Shown: positions 1 through 6,000 of the stretch, in pieces
Position numbering within the stretch: position 1 is the first letter of the stretch
Layout: each line of letters starts with the position of its first letter
Assembly: GCA_000434675.1 (NCBI GenBank)
Contig: HF988626.1
Location: forward strand, 1 to 12,186
DNA length: 12,186 bases
From: Faecalibacterium sp. CAG:1138
GTDB lineage: Bacteria; Bacillota; Clostridia; Christensenellales; CAG-917
Direction: 5' to 3'
The notes under the pieces: model-generated
What the model was told of the DNA's origin: nothing
Seen by the model: only the letters and a program-made list of their open reading frames with translations
The model's database searches: none
Translations under genes and position numbers: made by a program

Positions 1-85
1 GTTGTGCCCCTCGGGTCACAGCTGACGCTCCGTTTTTGTCGCAAGCGACATCACTCTCGCTATTTTACGAGCCCTGCTCGCCCAC

Positions 86-142
86 CAACAAAAACACATC
101 GCAAAGGGCGTCACTCTTAGGGATTTTAATTGAATATTTTAT
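86..142 (+). repeat. left copy of imperfect inverted flanking unit
   Basis: This non-coding stretch resembles, in the opposite orientation, the sequence at 2309-2368. Shared blocks in order are CAACAAAAA, CAC, GGCGT and GGGATTTT, followed by an A/T-rich stretch and then a hairpin in both cases. The two units face inward around the hydrolase remnant and the ABC-F gene. Identity is partial with small gaps, so the two could be diverged ends of one cassette or two copies of an intergenic repeat. The preceding bases 1-85 hold no gene that I can support, only a 6-bp hairpin at 37-50. Confidence 0.35.
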
Positions 143-176
143 AAAACTCGACTTTCAATAAGTCGAGTTTTCTTTT
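143..176 (+). terminator. intrinsic terminator upstream of the accessory region
   Basis: An 11-bp perfect stem (143-153 with 161-171, half AAAACTCGACT), a 7-nt loop and a T-rich tail (TCTTTT). It would end any transcript entering from the left edge and insulate the promoter at 193-221. Confidence 0.75.
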
Positions 177-192
177 ACCCACATAAAACAGA

Positions 193-221
193 TTGAATTA
201 AAGTTAATTTTATGTTATAAT
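193..221 (+). promoter_or_regulatory. sigma-A promoter for the remnant and ABC-F gene
   Basis: The -35 box is TTGAAT (193-198), followed by a 17-bp spacer and a perfect TATAAT (216-221), with TG at 213-214 forming an extended -10. The expected start is near 228, leaving a leader of about 55 nt before the first ribosome binding site. It is the only good plus-strand promoter seen ahead of the ABC-F gene. Confidence 0.65.
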
Positions 222-282
222 CAACTCATCGATAAATAAGAATTTGATGAAAACAAAAAATAATTTTTAGGAGGTGCTACCC

Positions 283-627
283 ATGAAAGCAGAAGAAATG
301 ATTGTTACACATGATTTACTCCGTATAACACAAGGATGTTTTGAATGTTATTATACTTCTGAAACTACACTTGAAACTGTTTTTGATTACAATAGTGCAT
401 ATTCAACGCATGTTAGGGAGATACTCAATATTTTGTATCCGTCTGTGCAAATTAATATAATTAACAGTGGAATAAGTGGAGATAATGCAATAAACGGACT
501 TACAAGAATTGATAGGGACGTTTTAAGTTATCATCCTGATTTAGTTGTTGTGGGATTCGCTTTAAACGACAGTTGTGTTGGAGAAAGTGGTCTTGAAAAT
601 TATTATAGTGTCGGTATAAAACGGTGA
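283..627 (+). pseudogene. SGNH/GDSL-type hydrolase remnant (114 aa)
   Basis: The start is ATG 283, preceded by AGGAGG at 269-274. The protein carries recognisable SGNH-hydrolase blocks: ITQGCFE (as found just after the GDS nucleophile in this family), NSGISGDNA, and the block III motif GFALNDS near residues 91-97. Two things point to a broken gene. The position that should read GDS reads LLR, so the nucleophilic serine is missing. The protein also stops at 114 aa, soon after GLENY, without the C-terminal block carrying the catalytic Asp and His; intact members are about 200 aa or more. The remaining frame is uninterrupted and well preceded by promoter and ribosome binding site, so a short protein may still be made, but it should not be an active esterase. 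The TGA lies in a 6-bp inverted repeat (622-627 with 648-653) that has no T-run. Confidence 0.6.
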
Positions 628-701
628 AATCTATACGGAGTGAAATATCACCGAAACGCCGACTTTGTATTTATTAAGCCATGCAAAGGAGGATTTAGTT
701 T

Positions 702-2162
702 ATGTCAATGATTAAAATAGAAAATCTTACGTTTTCCTATCCAACGAGTTATGATAATGTTTTTGAAAACATAAGCTTTCAAATTGATACCGATTGGAAG
801 CTCGGCTTTGTGGGAAGAAACGGCAGAGGAAAAACAACGCTGTTAAATCTTTTGCTCGGAAAGTATGAGTATAGCGGTAAAATTCACGCATCCGTGCAGT
901 TCGATTATTTTCCATATCCCGTATCGGATAAAGCGAAGCTTACGTGTGAAATTTTCTCTGAAATCGCCCCTGCGGCAGAGGAATGGGAGTTAATGCGAGA
1001 ACTGTCTTACTTGGATGTGGAGGCAGATGTGCTTTACCGTCCATTTGAAACTCTATCAAACGGTGAGCAGACAAAGATACTGTTAGCGGCTTTATTTTGC
1101 AACGAAGGACATTTTCTTTTGATTGACGAGCCAACGAACCATTTAGACGTTCACGCTCGTGAAATGGTATCAGCATATTTAAAAAAGAAAAAAGGCTTTA
1201 TACTCGTATCTCACGACCGTGCCTTCTTGGATGGATGTGTTGACCATATTTTGTCGCTGAATAGAGCAAGCATTGAAGTACAAAGCGGAAATTTTTCGTC
1301 TTGGATGGAGAACTTTGAACGTCAACAAGAATTTGAACTCGAACAAAATGAACGCTTACAAAAGGATATTGCTCGATTACAACAATCGGCGAAACGCTCT
1401 GCGGTGTGGTCTGATCGTGTAGAAGCATCGAAAAAAGGAGCAGCCGACAAGGGTTATGTCGGGCATAAAGCAGCAAAGATGATGAAACGGTCAAAAGCAA
1501 TCGAAGCAAGGCAACTGCAAGCTATTGAGCAGAAATCAGGGCTTCTAAAAAACATCGAAACTGCCGAGAATTTGAAGCTCACTACGTTGATGTATCACGC
1601 AGAAACACTCGTTACCCTTTCTGATGTTTCTGTTTGTTATGACGAAAATGCGATATGCGAACCCGTTTCATTTACAATACGGCAAGGAGATAGAGTTGTC
1701 CTTGACGGTAGAAACGGAAGCGGAAAAAGCAGTTTGCTTAAACTTATAATCGGTGAGCCAATCGAGCATACAGGTACGATACAGCTTGCATCGGGACTTA
1801 TCATATCCTATGTGCCGCAGGACACCTCACATCTACAAGGGAGTTTATCAGCTTTCGCTGAAGAAAACCATATAGATGAAAGTTTATTCAAAGCAATTCT
1901 GCGGAAAATGGACTTTGAGCGCGTACAGTTTGAAAAAGATATACAAGATTTTTCAGGCGGTCAAAAGAAAAAAGTTTTGATAGCGAAAAGCCTCTGTGAG
2001 CAAGCGCATCTGTACATATGGGATGAGCCACTTAACTTTATTGATGTGTATTCTCGTATGCAGATTGAGCAGCTCATAAAAGAATTTTCGCCTACGATGA
2101 TTTTTGTCGAACACGATAAAGCCTTTAGAGAAACGATTGCGACGAAAACTTTTCGGTTATAA
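702..2162 (+). CDS. ABC-F ribosomal protection protein, Lsa/CplR-like
   Basis: A 486-aa cytosolic ATPase with two ABC domains and no membrane segments. Domain 1 has Walker A GRNGRGKT (38-45), signature LSNGE (118-122), Walker B plus LIDEPTNHLD (140-149) and the SHDR H-loop (170-173). A charged linker (about 190-300) carries KGYVGHKAAKMMKRSK, typical of the Lsa/Vga/CplR branch. Domain 2 has GRNGSGKS (336-343), FSGGQ (417-421) and WDEPLNFID (440-448). Family knowledge: such antibiotic-resistance ABC-F proteins bind the ribosomal E site, and the linker displaces drug from the peptidyl-transferase centre. Lsa-type members protect against lincosamides, streptogramin A and pleuromutilins. ATG 702 follows AAAGGAGG (685-692). 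The gene is full length with all catalytic residues. Its drug range and exact subfamily cannot be decided by eye. Confidence 0.93.
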   Translation: MSMIKIENLTFSYPTSYDNVFENISFQIDTDWKLGFVGRNGRGKTTLLNLLLGKYEYSGKIHASVQFDYFPYPVSDKAKLTCEIFSEIAPAAEEWELMRELSYLDVEADVLYRPFETLSNGEQTKILLAALFCNEGHFLLIDEPTNHLDVHAREMVSAYLKKKKGFILVSHDRAFLDGCVDHILSLNRASIEVQSGNFSSWMENFERQQEFELEQNERLQKDIARLQQSAKRSAVWSDRVEASKKGAADKGYVGHKAAKMMKRSKAIEARQLQAIEQKSGLLKNIETAENLKLTTLMYHAETLVTLSDVSVCYDENAICEPVSFTIRQGDRVVLDGRNGSGKSSLLKLIIGEPIEHTGTIQLASGLIISYVPQDTSHLQGSLSAFAEENHIDESLFKAILRKMDFERVQFEKDIQDFSGGQKKKVLIAKSLCEQAHLYIWDEPLNFIDVYSRMQIEQLIKEFSPTMIFVEHDKAFRETIATKTFRL

Positions 2163-2226
2163 AACAGAGCGCGACAAATTCCAATTTATCGAGTTGTTAA
2201 TTTTGTGGGAAAATTTTCAAAAGTTT

Positions 2227-2264
2227 AGCACACTATACTTTGCAAGCAAAGTCGTGTGCTTTTG
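2227..2264 (+). terminator. terminator after the ABC-F gene
   Basis: A long hairpin 65 nt past the stop. Outer stem AGCACAC (2227-2233) pairs with GTGTGCT (2254-2260); inner stem ACTTTGC (2237-2243) pairs with GCAAAGT (2246-2252), leaving a small asymmetric bulge. A short TTT run follows (four T's with the end of the stem). Confidence 0.6.
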
Positions 2265-2277
2265 CGGGATAAAAAAG

Positions 2278-2308
2278 AAAGACTAACGAAAGGTGTTCGT
2301 TAGTCTTT
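2278..2308 (-). terminator. terminator hairpin, stronger on the minus strand
   Basis: A 13-bp perfect stem (2278-2290 with 2296-2308, core GACTAACGAA) and a 5-nt loop. On the minus strand it is followed by a long T-rich run (TTTCTTTTTT, including the end of the stem); on the plus strand only by TATAT. It therefore best ends minus-strand transcription, matching the orientation of the repeat-like unit at 2309-2368, but it can also back up ABC-F termination. Confidence 0.7.
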
Positions 2309-2368
2309 TATATTGCCTAAAAATCCCTTATAGGGAACGCCTAAGAGCGGTGTTTTTTTGTTGCCAAA
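2309..2368 (-). repeat. right copy of imperfect inverted flanking unit
   Basis: Read on the minus strand, it has the blocks CAACAAAAA, CACCGC, CTCTTAGGCGT and GGGATTTTT and then runs into the hairpin at 2278-2308. This is the same order as at 86-142 on the plus strand. No gene is seen between the ABC-F stop and 2471; that stretch holds hairpins, this unit and the tRNA-like stretch at 2361-2412. Confidence 0.35.
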
Positions 2369-2412
2369 CGGCTCGAACCTACGGCCGCTTCGCGACCACG
2401 CGCACCGCGCGT
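2361..2412 (-). other. possible decayed tRNA 3' part (T-loop-like sequence)
   Basis: The minus strand contains CGTAGGTTCGAGCC, which looks like a tRNA T-loop (GGTTCGAGCC), preceded by GC-rich sequence. The T-stem does not pair and no acceptor or anticodon arm can be built, so this is not a functional tRNA. It could be a remnant left by recombination at a tRNA, or coincidence. Confidence 0.15.
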
Positions 2413-2431
2413 AGTGTCCCTCGACAAATAA

Positions 2432-2467
2432 AAACAGCCCGACAGCTGTCGGGCTGTTTGTTTTTTA
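2432..2467. terminator. bidirectional terminator between ABC-F region and XRE gene
   Basis: A perfect 28-bp palindrome (2432-2459) forming a 12-bp stem with the loop AGCT, core CAGCCCGACAG. It is followed on the plus strand by G and seven T's, and on the minus strand by a T-rich tail. On the minus strand it lies 12 nt past the stop of the regulator gene at 2472-3035. Confidence 0.88.
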
Positions 2468-2471
2468 TGAA

Positions 2472-3035
2472 TTATTTTTTCGTATTTTCGTTAACGTAAG
2501 GGAGAATCAAATCTATTTTCTCTTTCACGATTTCTTTTCCGATTTTGTTATCCACAATTCCCATTTCGACCAAAGCGTAAATTATATCTGCGGCCAAGCC
2601 GTAGCCGATAAACAAATTTTCCTGCAAATCTCTGGCGGTTACGTGCGTATGCGTTTTCAAAAATTCGTATAGTCCCGGCAAGAACATCGATTCAAAAGGA
2701 TAGGCGTTGTCGACGAATTCGGTGTCCGGCCATTCGGGATTGCTTTTGAGGACGTTTTGTTGATGCAGAATTTCCTCGTAGAGAGCGAGAACGTACTTAT
2801 CGTCGAGCGGCGCGGCGAATTTTTCCGTCAGCTGCAATTCGTATTCGGAAAAGAAGGCGTTTACGGAGCAATGGAAAAATCTTGCGATTTGAGGCAGGTA
2901 TTCTATTGACGGCGAGGCCGTTCCTTTTTCCCATTTTGAAACCGATTGAACGGAAATGTTGAGATAATCTGCCAGTGCCTGTTGCGTTTGGTGAGAAGCT
3001 TTTCTGATTCGCAATAAATGTTCGTTGAAATTCAT
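2472..3035 (-). CDS. XRE-family regulator with FtsK-gamma-like C-terminal winged helix
   Basis: A 187-aa predicted DNA-binding regulator. The start is ATG 3035, with an AGGAG site 9 nt upstream; an in-frame start at 3095 is rejected because it lacks a site and lies upstream of the predicted transcript start. Residues about 5-62 form an HTH_3/XRE domain (ALADYLNISVQSVSKWEKG is the helix-turn-helix). A linker follows. Residues about 135-165 (HVTARDLQENLFIGYGLAAD, then a helix ending MGIV) resemble the gamma domain of the DNA translocase FtsK, a winged helix whose consensus runs S-LLQR-F-IGYNRAARI---LE--GIV. No translocase motor is present. The C-terminal part may be a second DNA-binding or dimerising module. 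Target genes are unknown; the promoter overlaps a motif shared with the small XRE operators. Confidence 0.8.
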   Translation of the reverse strand: MNFNEHLLRIRKASHQTQQALADYLNISVQSVSKWEKGTASPSIEYLPQIARFFHCSVNAFFSEYELQLTEKFAAPLDDKYVLALYEEILHQQNVLKSNPEWPDTEFVDNAYPFESMFLPGLYEFLKTHTHVTARDLQENLFIGYGLAADIIYALVEMGIVDNKIGKEIVKEKIDLILPYVNENTKK

Positions 3036-3066
3036 CTGATTTTTCTCCTGTTGTTTTGATAATTCC

Positions 3067-3095
3067 ATTATACTCCCGGCCGTATTTCTCGTCAA
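3067..3095 (-). promoter_or_regulatory. sigma-A promoter of the XRE/FtsK-gamma-like gene
   Basis: On the minus strand, TTGACG (3095-3090), a 17-bp spacer and TATAAT (3072-3067). The expected start is near 3060, giving a leader of about 25 nt. A 5-3-5 dyad, ATAATTCCATTAT (3059-3071), covers the -10 box and start site and could be an operator. Confidence 0.7.
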
Positions 3096-3360
3096 TGACC
3101 GATTTTGATAGATAGCAATTCAACCAACGGTTTAATTTCCGAAAAAATTTCACGAAAAACGTCGAACTATTTTTTCGAAACGGGCGCAAAACGGAAACGT
3201 AAAAACCGTAAACTACGTTCTCACGCACTTCATGAATTCCAAATTTTCTTCCTCCGCAAATGAAATGGACGCCCTGCTTGGCGTAAACCATAAGCCCTTC
3301 AGATCCTTCCGCTGCCGCTTCGGCAGATATAAGGAAATAAAATAGAATAACCGCATAGAG
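3096..3360. other. 265-bp stretch with no convincing gene
   Basis: Several frames are open for short distances on both strands. The most gene-like is a 37-codon plus-strand frame, 3232-3345, but it has no ribosome binding site. The minus-strand frame starting at 3291 also lacks one and would run through the promoter of the XRE gene. The GC-rich part near 3260-3330 could be gene debris. I see no RNA gene or repeat here. Confidence 0.4.
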
Positions 3361-3390
3361 AAAACCGCAGTTTCCACTGCGGTTTTTCGT
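3361..3390. terminator. terminator of the small XRE gene
   Basis: A 10-bp perfect stem (3361-3370, AAAACCGCAG, with 3377-3386) and a 6-nt loop. It lies immediately past the stop codon of the minus-strand gene. The tails are T-containing on both strands. Confidence 0.8.
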
Positions 3391-3633
3391 TTATTTGTCG
3401 ATAAGCTCTTCTGCCGCAACTCCCAGAACTTTTGCAATGGCAAACACTTCTTTATCCGTAGCAATCCGAACCTGCCCCTCCAGTTTCGAATAACTCGTAG
3501 GGTTGACGTCCACGCCCAAAAGTTGCAATTTGGCAATGAAATCTTTTTGCTTTATTCCTCTTTGTTTTCGGAGTTTTTCGACGTTCCTGCCGATAAGATT
3601 GCAGTCGCCGTACTCCCGTTTTCTTGCTTTCAT
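3391..3633 (-). CDS. small XRE-family HTH repressor (80 aa)
   Basis: An 80-aa protein made almost entirely of a helix-turn-helix domain (residues about 12-78: LIGRNVEKLRKQRGIKQKDF, then SYSKLEGQVR as the recognition region, ending LGVAAEELI). Such stand-alone XRE proteins usually bind dyad operators as dimers and autoregulate. ATG 3633 has only a weak AGGA site 8 nt upstream. The gene diverges from the 3870-5911 operon. Two matching dyads lie in between, one (3645-3667) 12 nt from its start codon and the other inside the divergent promoter. The inferred role is repressor of that operon and of itself; no ligand or partner domain is present. Confidence 0.85.
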   Translation of the reverse strand: MKARKREYGDCNLIGRNVEKLRKQRGIKQKDFIAKLQLLGVDVNPTSYSKLEGQVRIATDKEVFAIAKVLGVAAEELIDK

Positions 3634-3644
3634 ATATATTATCC

Positions 3645-3667
3645 TATAATTCTTTAATGGAATTATA
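3645..3667. promoter_or_regulatory. operator-like dyad 1
   Basis: A 23-bp dyad with half-site TATAATTC at 3645-3652 and its complement at 3660-3667. It overlaps the best minus-strand -10 (TATAAT, 3667-3662) of the small XRE gene. No good -35 is visible for that gene, so its promoter is only tentatively placed. Confidence 0.55.
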
Positions 3668-3680
3668 CCATTGCGAACCG

Positions 3681-3709
3681 TTGATATAATTCCGAAACGG
3701 AATTATAAT
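3681..3709 (+). promoter_or_regulatory. sigma-A promoter of the 3870-5911 operon
   Basis: TTGATA (3681-3686), an exact 17-bp spacer and TATAAT (3704-3709). The spacer is almost filled by dyad 2, so a bound repressor would exclude RNA polymerase. The predicted start near 3716 leaves a leader of about 155 nt before ATG 3870; a second TATAAT at 3801-3806 has no matching -35. Confidence 0.75.
3685..3707. promoter_or_regulatory. operator-like dyad 2 inside the promoter
   Basis: A perfect 10-3-10 inverted repeat: TATAATTCCG (3685-3694), AAA, CGGAATTATA (3698-3707). It has the same 23-bp span and the same outer half-site as dyad 1, and its centre lies 40 bp from that of dyad 1, close to four helical turns, so two dimers could sit on one face of the DNA. 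Confidence 0.65.
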
Positions 3710-3869
3710 TGATTTAAGAATCCGTAATTATTTTGTTAAATTTTATCTGATTTTTCCGAAAACAACCCCAAATGTCCCATAAGTGGTACATCGTGTGTTA
3801 TATAATTCGGTTGTTCAAAGCCTTGGGCGGCAGGCAAACCACAAAAAACAACGAACAAGGAGAAGCATT

Positions 3870-4079
3870 ATGAAAAATCGAAACATCAGCGTGCAATTCA
3901 CTAAACCTGAAGAAGAAATCAAACGGTTGCTCGAAAAAGCCGGCGCGAAAGACGTCAGATATTCAACCAGCTTTTCCGGAGCAAACTTCAACTATCGTCT
4001 TGACGATCTCGTTGACGAAAGAGAATTCGAAAGAAGGATAAAAACACAAATCCGCGAAGCGGGATATAAAACTTTTTAA
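3870..4079 (+). CDS. small protein of unknown function (69 aa)
   Basis: I do not recognise this family. ATG 3870 is chosen because AAGGAG (3857-3862) sits 7 nt upstream; an in-frame GTG at 3783 has no comparable site. The protein is highly charged, with no membrane segment, signal peptide, cysteine or histidine. It reads as a short strand and helix (residues 5-25), an aromatic-rich middle (VRYSTSFSGANFNYRLDDLV, residues 29-48) and a basic helix (EFERRIKTQIREAGY, residues 52-66). It is the first gene of an operon controlled by the promoter with the operator, 41 nt before the GNAT-fusion gene. A small partner or regulator of the following genes is possible but not shown. Confidence 0.75.
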   Translation: MKNRNISVQFTKPEEEIKRLLEKAGAKDVRYSTSFSGANFNYRLDDLVDEREFERRIKTQIREAGYKTF

Positions 4080-4120
4080 CAATCTATCCGCCGCCCAAAT
4101 GCTTTTAAAAGTGAGGAAAA

Positions 4121-5041
4121 ATGAAAAAATATATAGGTCAAAAAGCATCGGAATACTTTGCTGAATGCGCTAGAGAGGCAATCGCATTTTTGAAAGAACA
4201 CTACGACGAAACTTGGAATGAAAACCTTTTGTGTCTTTGGAAAAAACCGGGCGAAAAATGTTTGGACGAAAGACGCGAAGAAAGTTACAGACGCCATCTC
4301 GGAGCGTTTCACTTTTTGTTCGCCTTGCATAACGAACGCTTCGACGTGTTTTTGAAAGACTGTTTATGCGCCGATGACGGCGGCTCGCCGCGCTTGCGAT
4401 TTACAAAAGATGATTTCACGAAAGAAGAATGGAAAATGGTGAAGGCCGCACAGGATTTTTGCATTCGGCAAACCGGATTGCGGCCGTATGGGGCGTGCTA
4501 TAGTTTTCCTAACGTAAGCGAACCGATTTTGACGGAAAGGTTGACGCTGCGGCCGCCGACGATAGAGGATTTTCGCGAGATACGCCGCCGGTTTCAAACA
4601 GACAAAGAGGGCCGCATTGCATATTGCTGCCCGAAAGAAAAGAAAGCCTACCCTAAAGAATGTTTCGATTTCGTCATCGAAAGAAACGCCGACAAAAAGC
4701 TTTTGGGGTTTGTGGGAACGGGGAGAAGAAACGACCTTACATATTTCGTTTTCAAAGAATACAGATTGAGCGGCTACGCCACAGAAGCGGTGAAAGCCTT
4801 TTGCGCCGCGGCTTTTTCGGGGAAATTGTTGTTTCCGGAGCCTACGCCCGACCGCACCGTGTTCGACAAGAGGCAAGCCGTGTTTTCCGCTATAACGCTG
4901 GCCGTTTTGGCTGGCAACGAGGCCTCGGCAAAAGTTGCGGAAAAAAGCGGGTTCATTTTGGAAGGGCTATACGAAAAATCGCCGTATGCGTCGCCTTACG
5001 GCGAATTCGATACGTTATACTATCATCTGATAAAGGAGTAA
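4121..5041 (+). CDS. GNAT acetyltransferase with unrecognised N-terminal domain
   Basis: A 306-aa protein. Residues 1-130 form a mostly helical region that I cannot name, with FHFLFALHNERFDV (63-76) and RFTKDDFTKEEW (93-104), both shared with the next gene. Residues about 136-304 are a RimJ/RimL-type GNAT domain: LTERLTLRP (137-145), the acetyl-CoA pyrophosphate-binding motif R-L-S-G-Y-A (215-220), and NEASAKVAEKSGFILEG (266-282), characteristic of this branch. The expected chemistry is transfer of acetyl from acetyl-CoA to an amine, perhaps a protein N-terminus or small molecule; the substrate is unknown. Start ATG 4121 follows GAGG. It is followed 3 nt later by a degenerate paralogue whose ribosome binding site lies inside this gene, so the two are translationally coupled. 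Confidence 0.85.
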   Translation: MKKYIGQKASEYFAECAREAIAFLKEHYDETWNENLLCLWKKPGEKCLDERREESYRRHLGAFHFLFALHNERFDVFLKDCLCADDGGSPRLRFTKDDFTKEEWKMVKAAQDFCIRQTGLRPYGACYSFPNVSEPILTERLTLRPPTIEDFREIRRRFQTDKEGRIAYCCPKEKKAYPKECFDFVIERNADKKLLGFVGTGRRNDLTYFVFKEYRLSGYATEAVKAFCAAAFSGKLLFPEPTPDRTVFDKRQAVFSAITLAVLAGNEASAKVAEKSGFILEGLYEKSPYASPYGEFDTLYYHLIKE

Positions 5042-5044
5042 AAA

Positions 5045-5911
5045 ATGGCTGATTTATGGAAAAGAAGGGAACGCGCCGAAAAGCCTGCGGACGAGTTTTT
5101 GAATCAAAAGTTCGGAATGGAAGATTATGCGCGCGCAGGAAATTTGGGCATTTCCATGCGCGAGAAAGAAATCTCGCCCGAGTACTACGAAGAATGCCTT
5201 GCAATGTTTCACGCATTGTTCGCCGAGCATAACGAAGCGTATGGCGTTGCGCTTTGGAACACCGTGGCCGAGATATGCGGTTCGGCGGGCAAAGGCGGCC
5301 GATTTGACAAGGCCGATTTCACCAAAGAGGAACTGGAATTTATAGCTTCGGTGAAAAAGGAAGTGAAAAAAACCGTTTTTGTATCTTCGCGGCACACGGT
5401 GTATGGCTTGCCAAATCCGAATAAGCCGTTTAGGACGGACAAATTCGTCGTTCGTCCGGTTACGCTTGCCGAGTCAAAAGAGTTTAGCAAGAAATATAAA
5501 CTGCCGCCCGTGTACGGCGATTTTCTGGCGGAAGACGCGGAAAGCGGCCAAGCCATCGGCGTTTTGGACGTGCGCTGGAGCGTCGGCGACTCGGTTGCCT
5601 ATCTGATACCAACGATTTTTACGCCTGAAAAAGAGGACGAATTTGCAAGTACCATAAAGCTGCTGTCCGAAATGGCTTTGGCGGGCAAGCTGTGGTGGAC
5701 GGTTGAAAACGTTCGCAGGTTCACGTATCAAAAGAAAAGGTTTCGCCCGCAGATCGTCAGATATATCGAAGAAGAAGTGAGCGAAAACAAAAAACGACTT
5801 CTGCAAAAATCCGGTTTCGAACCGGAAATCGACGTACTTAAAGGAGGCTACGACAGGTGGCCGATCACGTATTTGCACGTTTACCGCTTCAAAAAGCAAG
5901 ATAAAAATTGA
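5045..5911 (+). CDS. paralogue of preceding gene with degenerate GNAT domain
   Basis: A 288-aa protein homologous along its length to the product of 4121-5041. Matching blocks are FHALFAEHNEAYGV (55-68), RFDKADFTKEEL (86-97), YGLPNPNKPF (120-129) and KFVVRPVT (133-140), and a C-terminal QKSGFEPE (254-261) against EKSGFILE. The acetyl-CoA loop RLSGYA of the paralogue is replaced by an acidic stretch (PEKEDEFAS, 194-202), so cofactor binding is probably lost. It may serve as a non-catalytic partner in a heteromer, a regulator, or a gene drifting to a new role. The frame is intact. AGGAG (5034-5038) inside the upstream gene serves ATG 5045. No terminator is visible before the promoter at 6001. 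Confidence 0.8.
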   Translation: MADLWKRRERAEKPADEFLNQKFGMEDYARAGNLGISMREKEISPEYYEECLAMFHALFAEHNEAYGVALWNTVAEICGSAGKGGRFDKADFTKEELEFIASVKKEVKKTVFVSSRHTVYGLPNPNKPFRTDKFVVRPVTLAESKEFSKKYKLPPVYGDFLAEDAESGQAIGVLDVRWSVGDSVAYLIPTIFTPEKEDEFASTIKLLSEMALAGKLWWTVENVRRFTYQKKRFRPQIVRYIEEEVSENKKRLLQKSGFEPEIDVLKGGYDRWPITYLHVYRFKKQDKN

Positions 5912-5938
5912 ATTATAGCAAAAGGAGAAATTGTTTCT

Positions 5939-5968
5939 ATGCAAGCAAATTGCCGCAACGAACAATAA
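5939..5968 (+). other. possible 9-codon leader ORF
   Basis: ATG 5939 opens a nine-residue frame (MQANCRNEQ) ending at TAA 5966-5968, with AAGGAG 11 nt upstream at 5922-5927. It lies between the GNAT pair and the next promoter. It could be a real micro-ORF, the start of a deleted third gene, or chance. There is no attenuator-type hairpin after it. Confidence 0.2.
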
Positions 5969-6000
5969 ATAATGCTAACGTTCGGATTTTTGCAAAAACC

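Noticed and set aside
66..87. A tRNA 3' end (sequence ending CCCACCA)
   Set aside because: The T-loop is wrong, the T-stem has no partner and no 5' half exists in the preceding bases.
2361..2412. A minus-strand tRNA gene suggested by GGTTCGAGCC
   Set aside because: The T-stem does not pair and no acceptor, D or anticodon arm can be drawn; kept only as a low-confidence remnant.
3232..3345. A 37-codon plus-strand frame in the gap between the two XRE genes
   Set aside because: It has no ribosome binding site or promoter and an unusual composition; not supportable as a gene.
3783..3869. An N-terminal extension of the 69-aa protein from a GTG at 3783
   Set aside because: The extension has no upstream site, while a perfect AAGGAG sits just before ATG 3870.
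3391..4079. A toxin-antitoxin pair formed by the small XRE gene and the 69-aa protein
   Set aside because: The genes are divergent rather than co-transcribed, and the 69-aa protein shows no toxin motif such as RelE, HigB or HipA.
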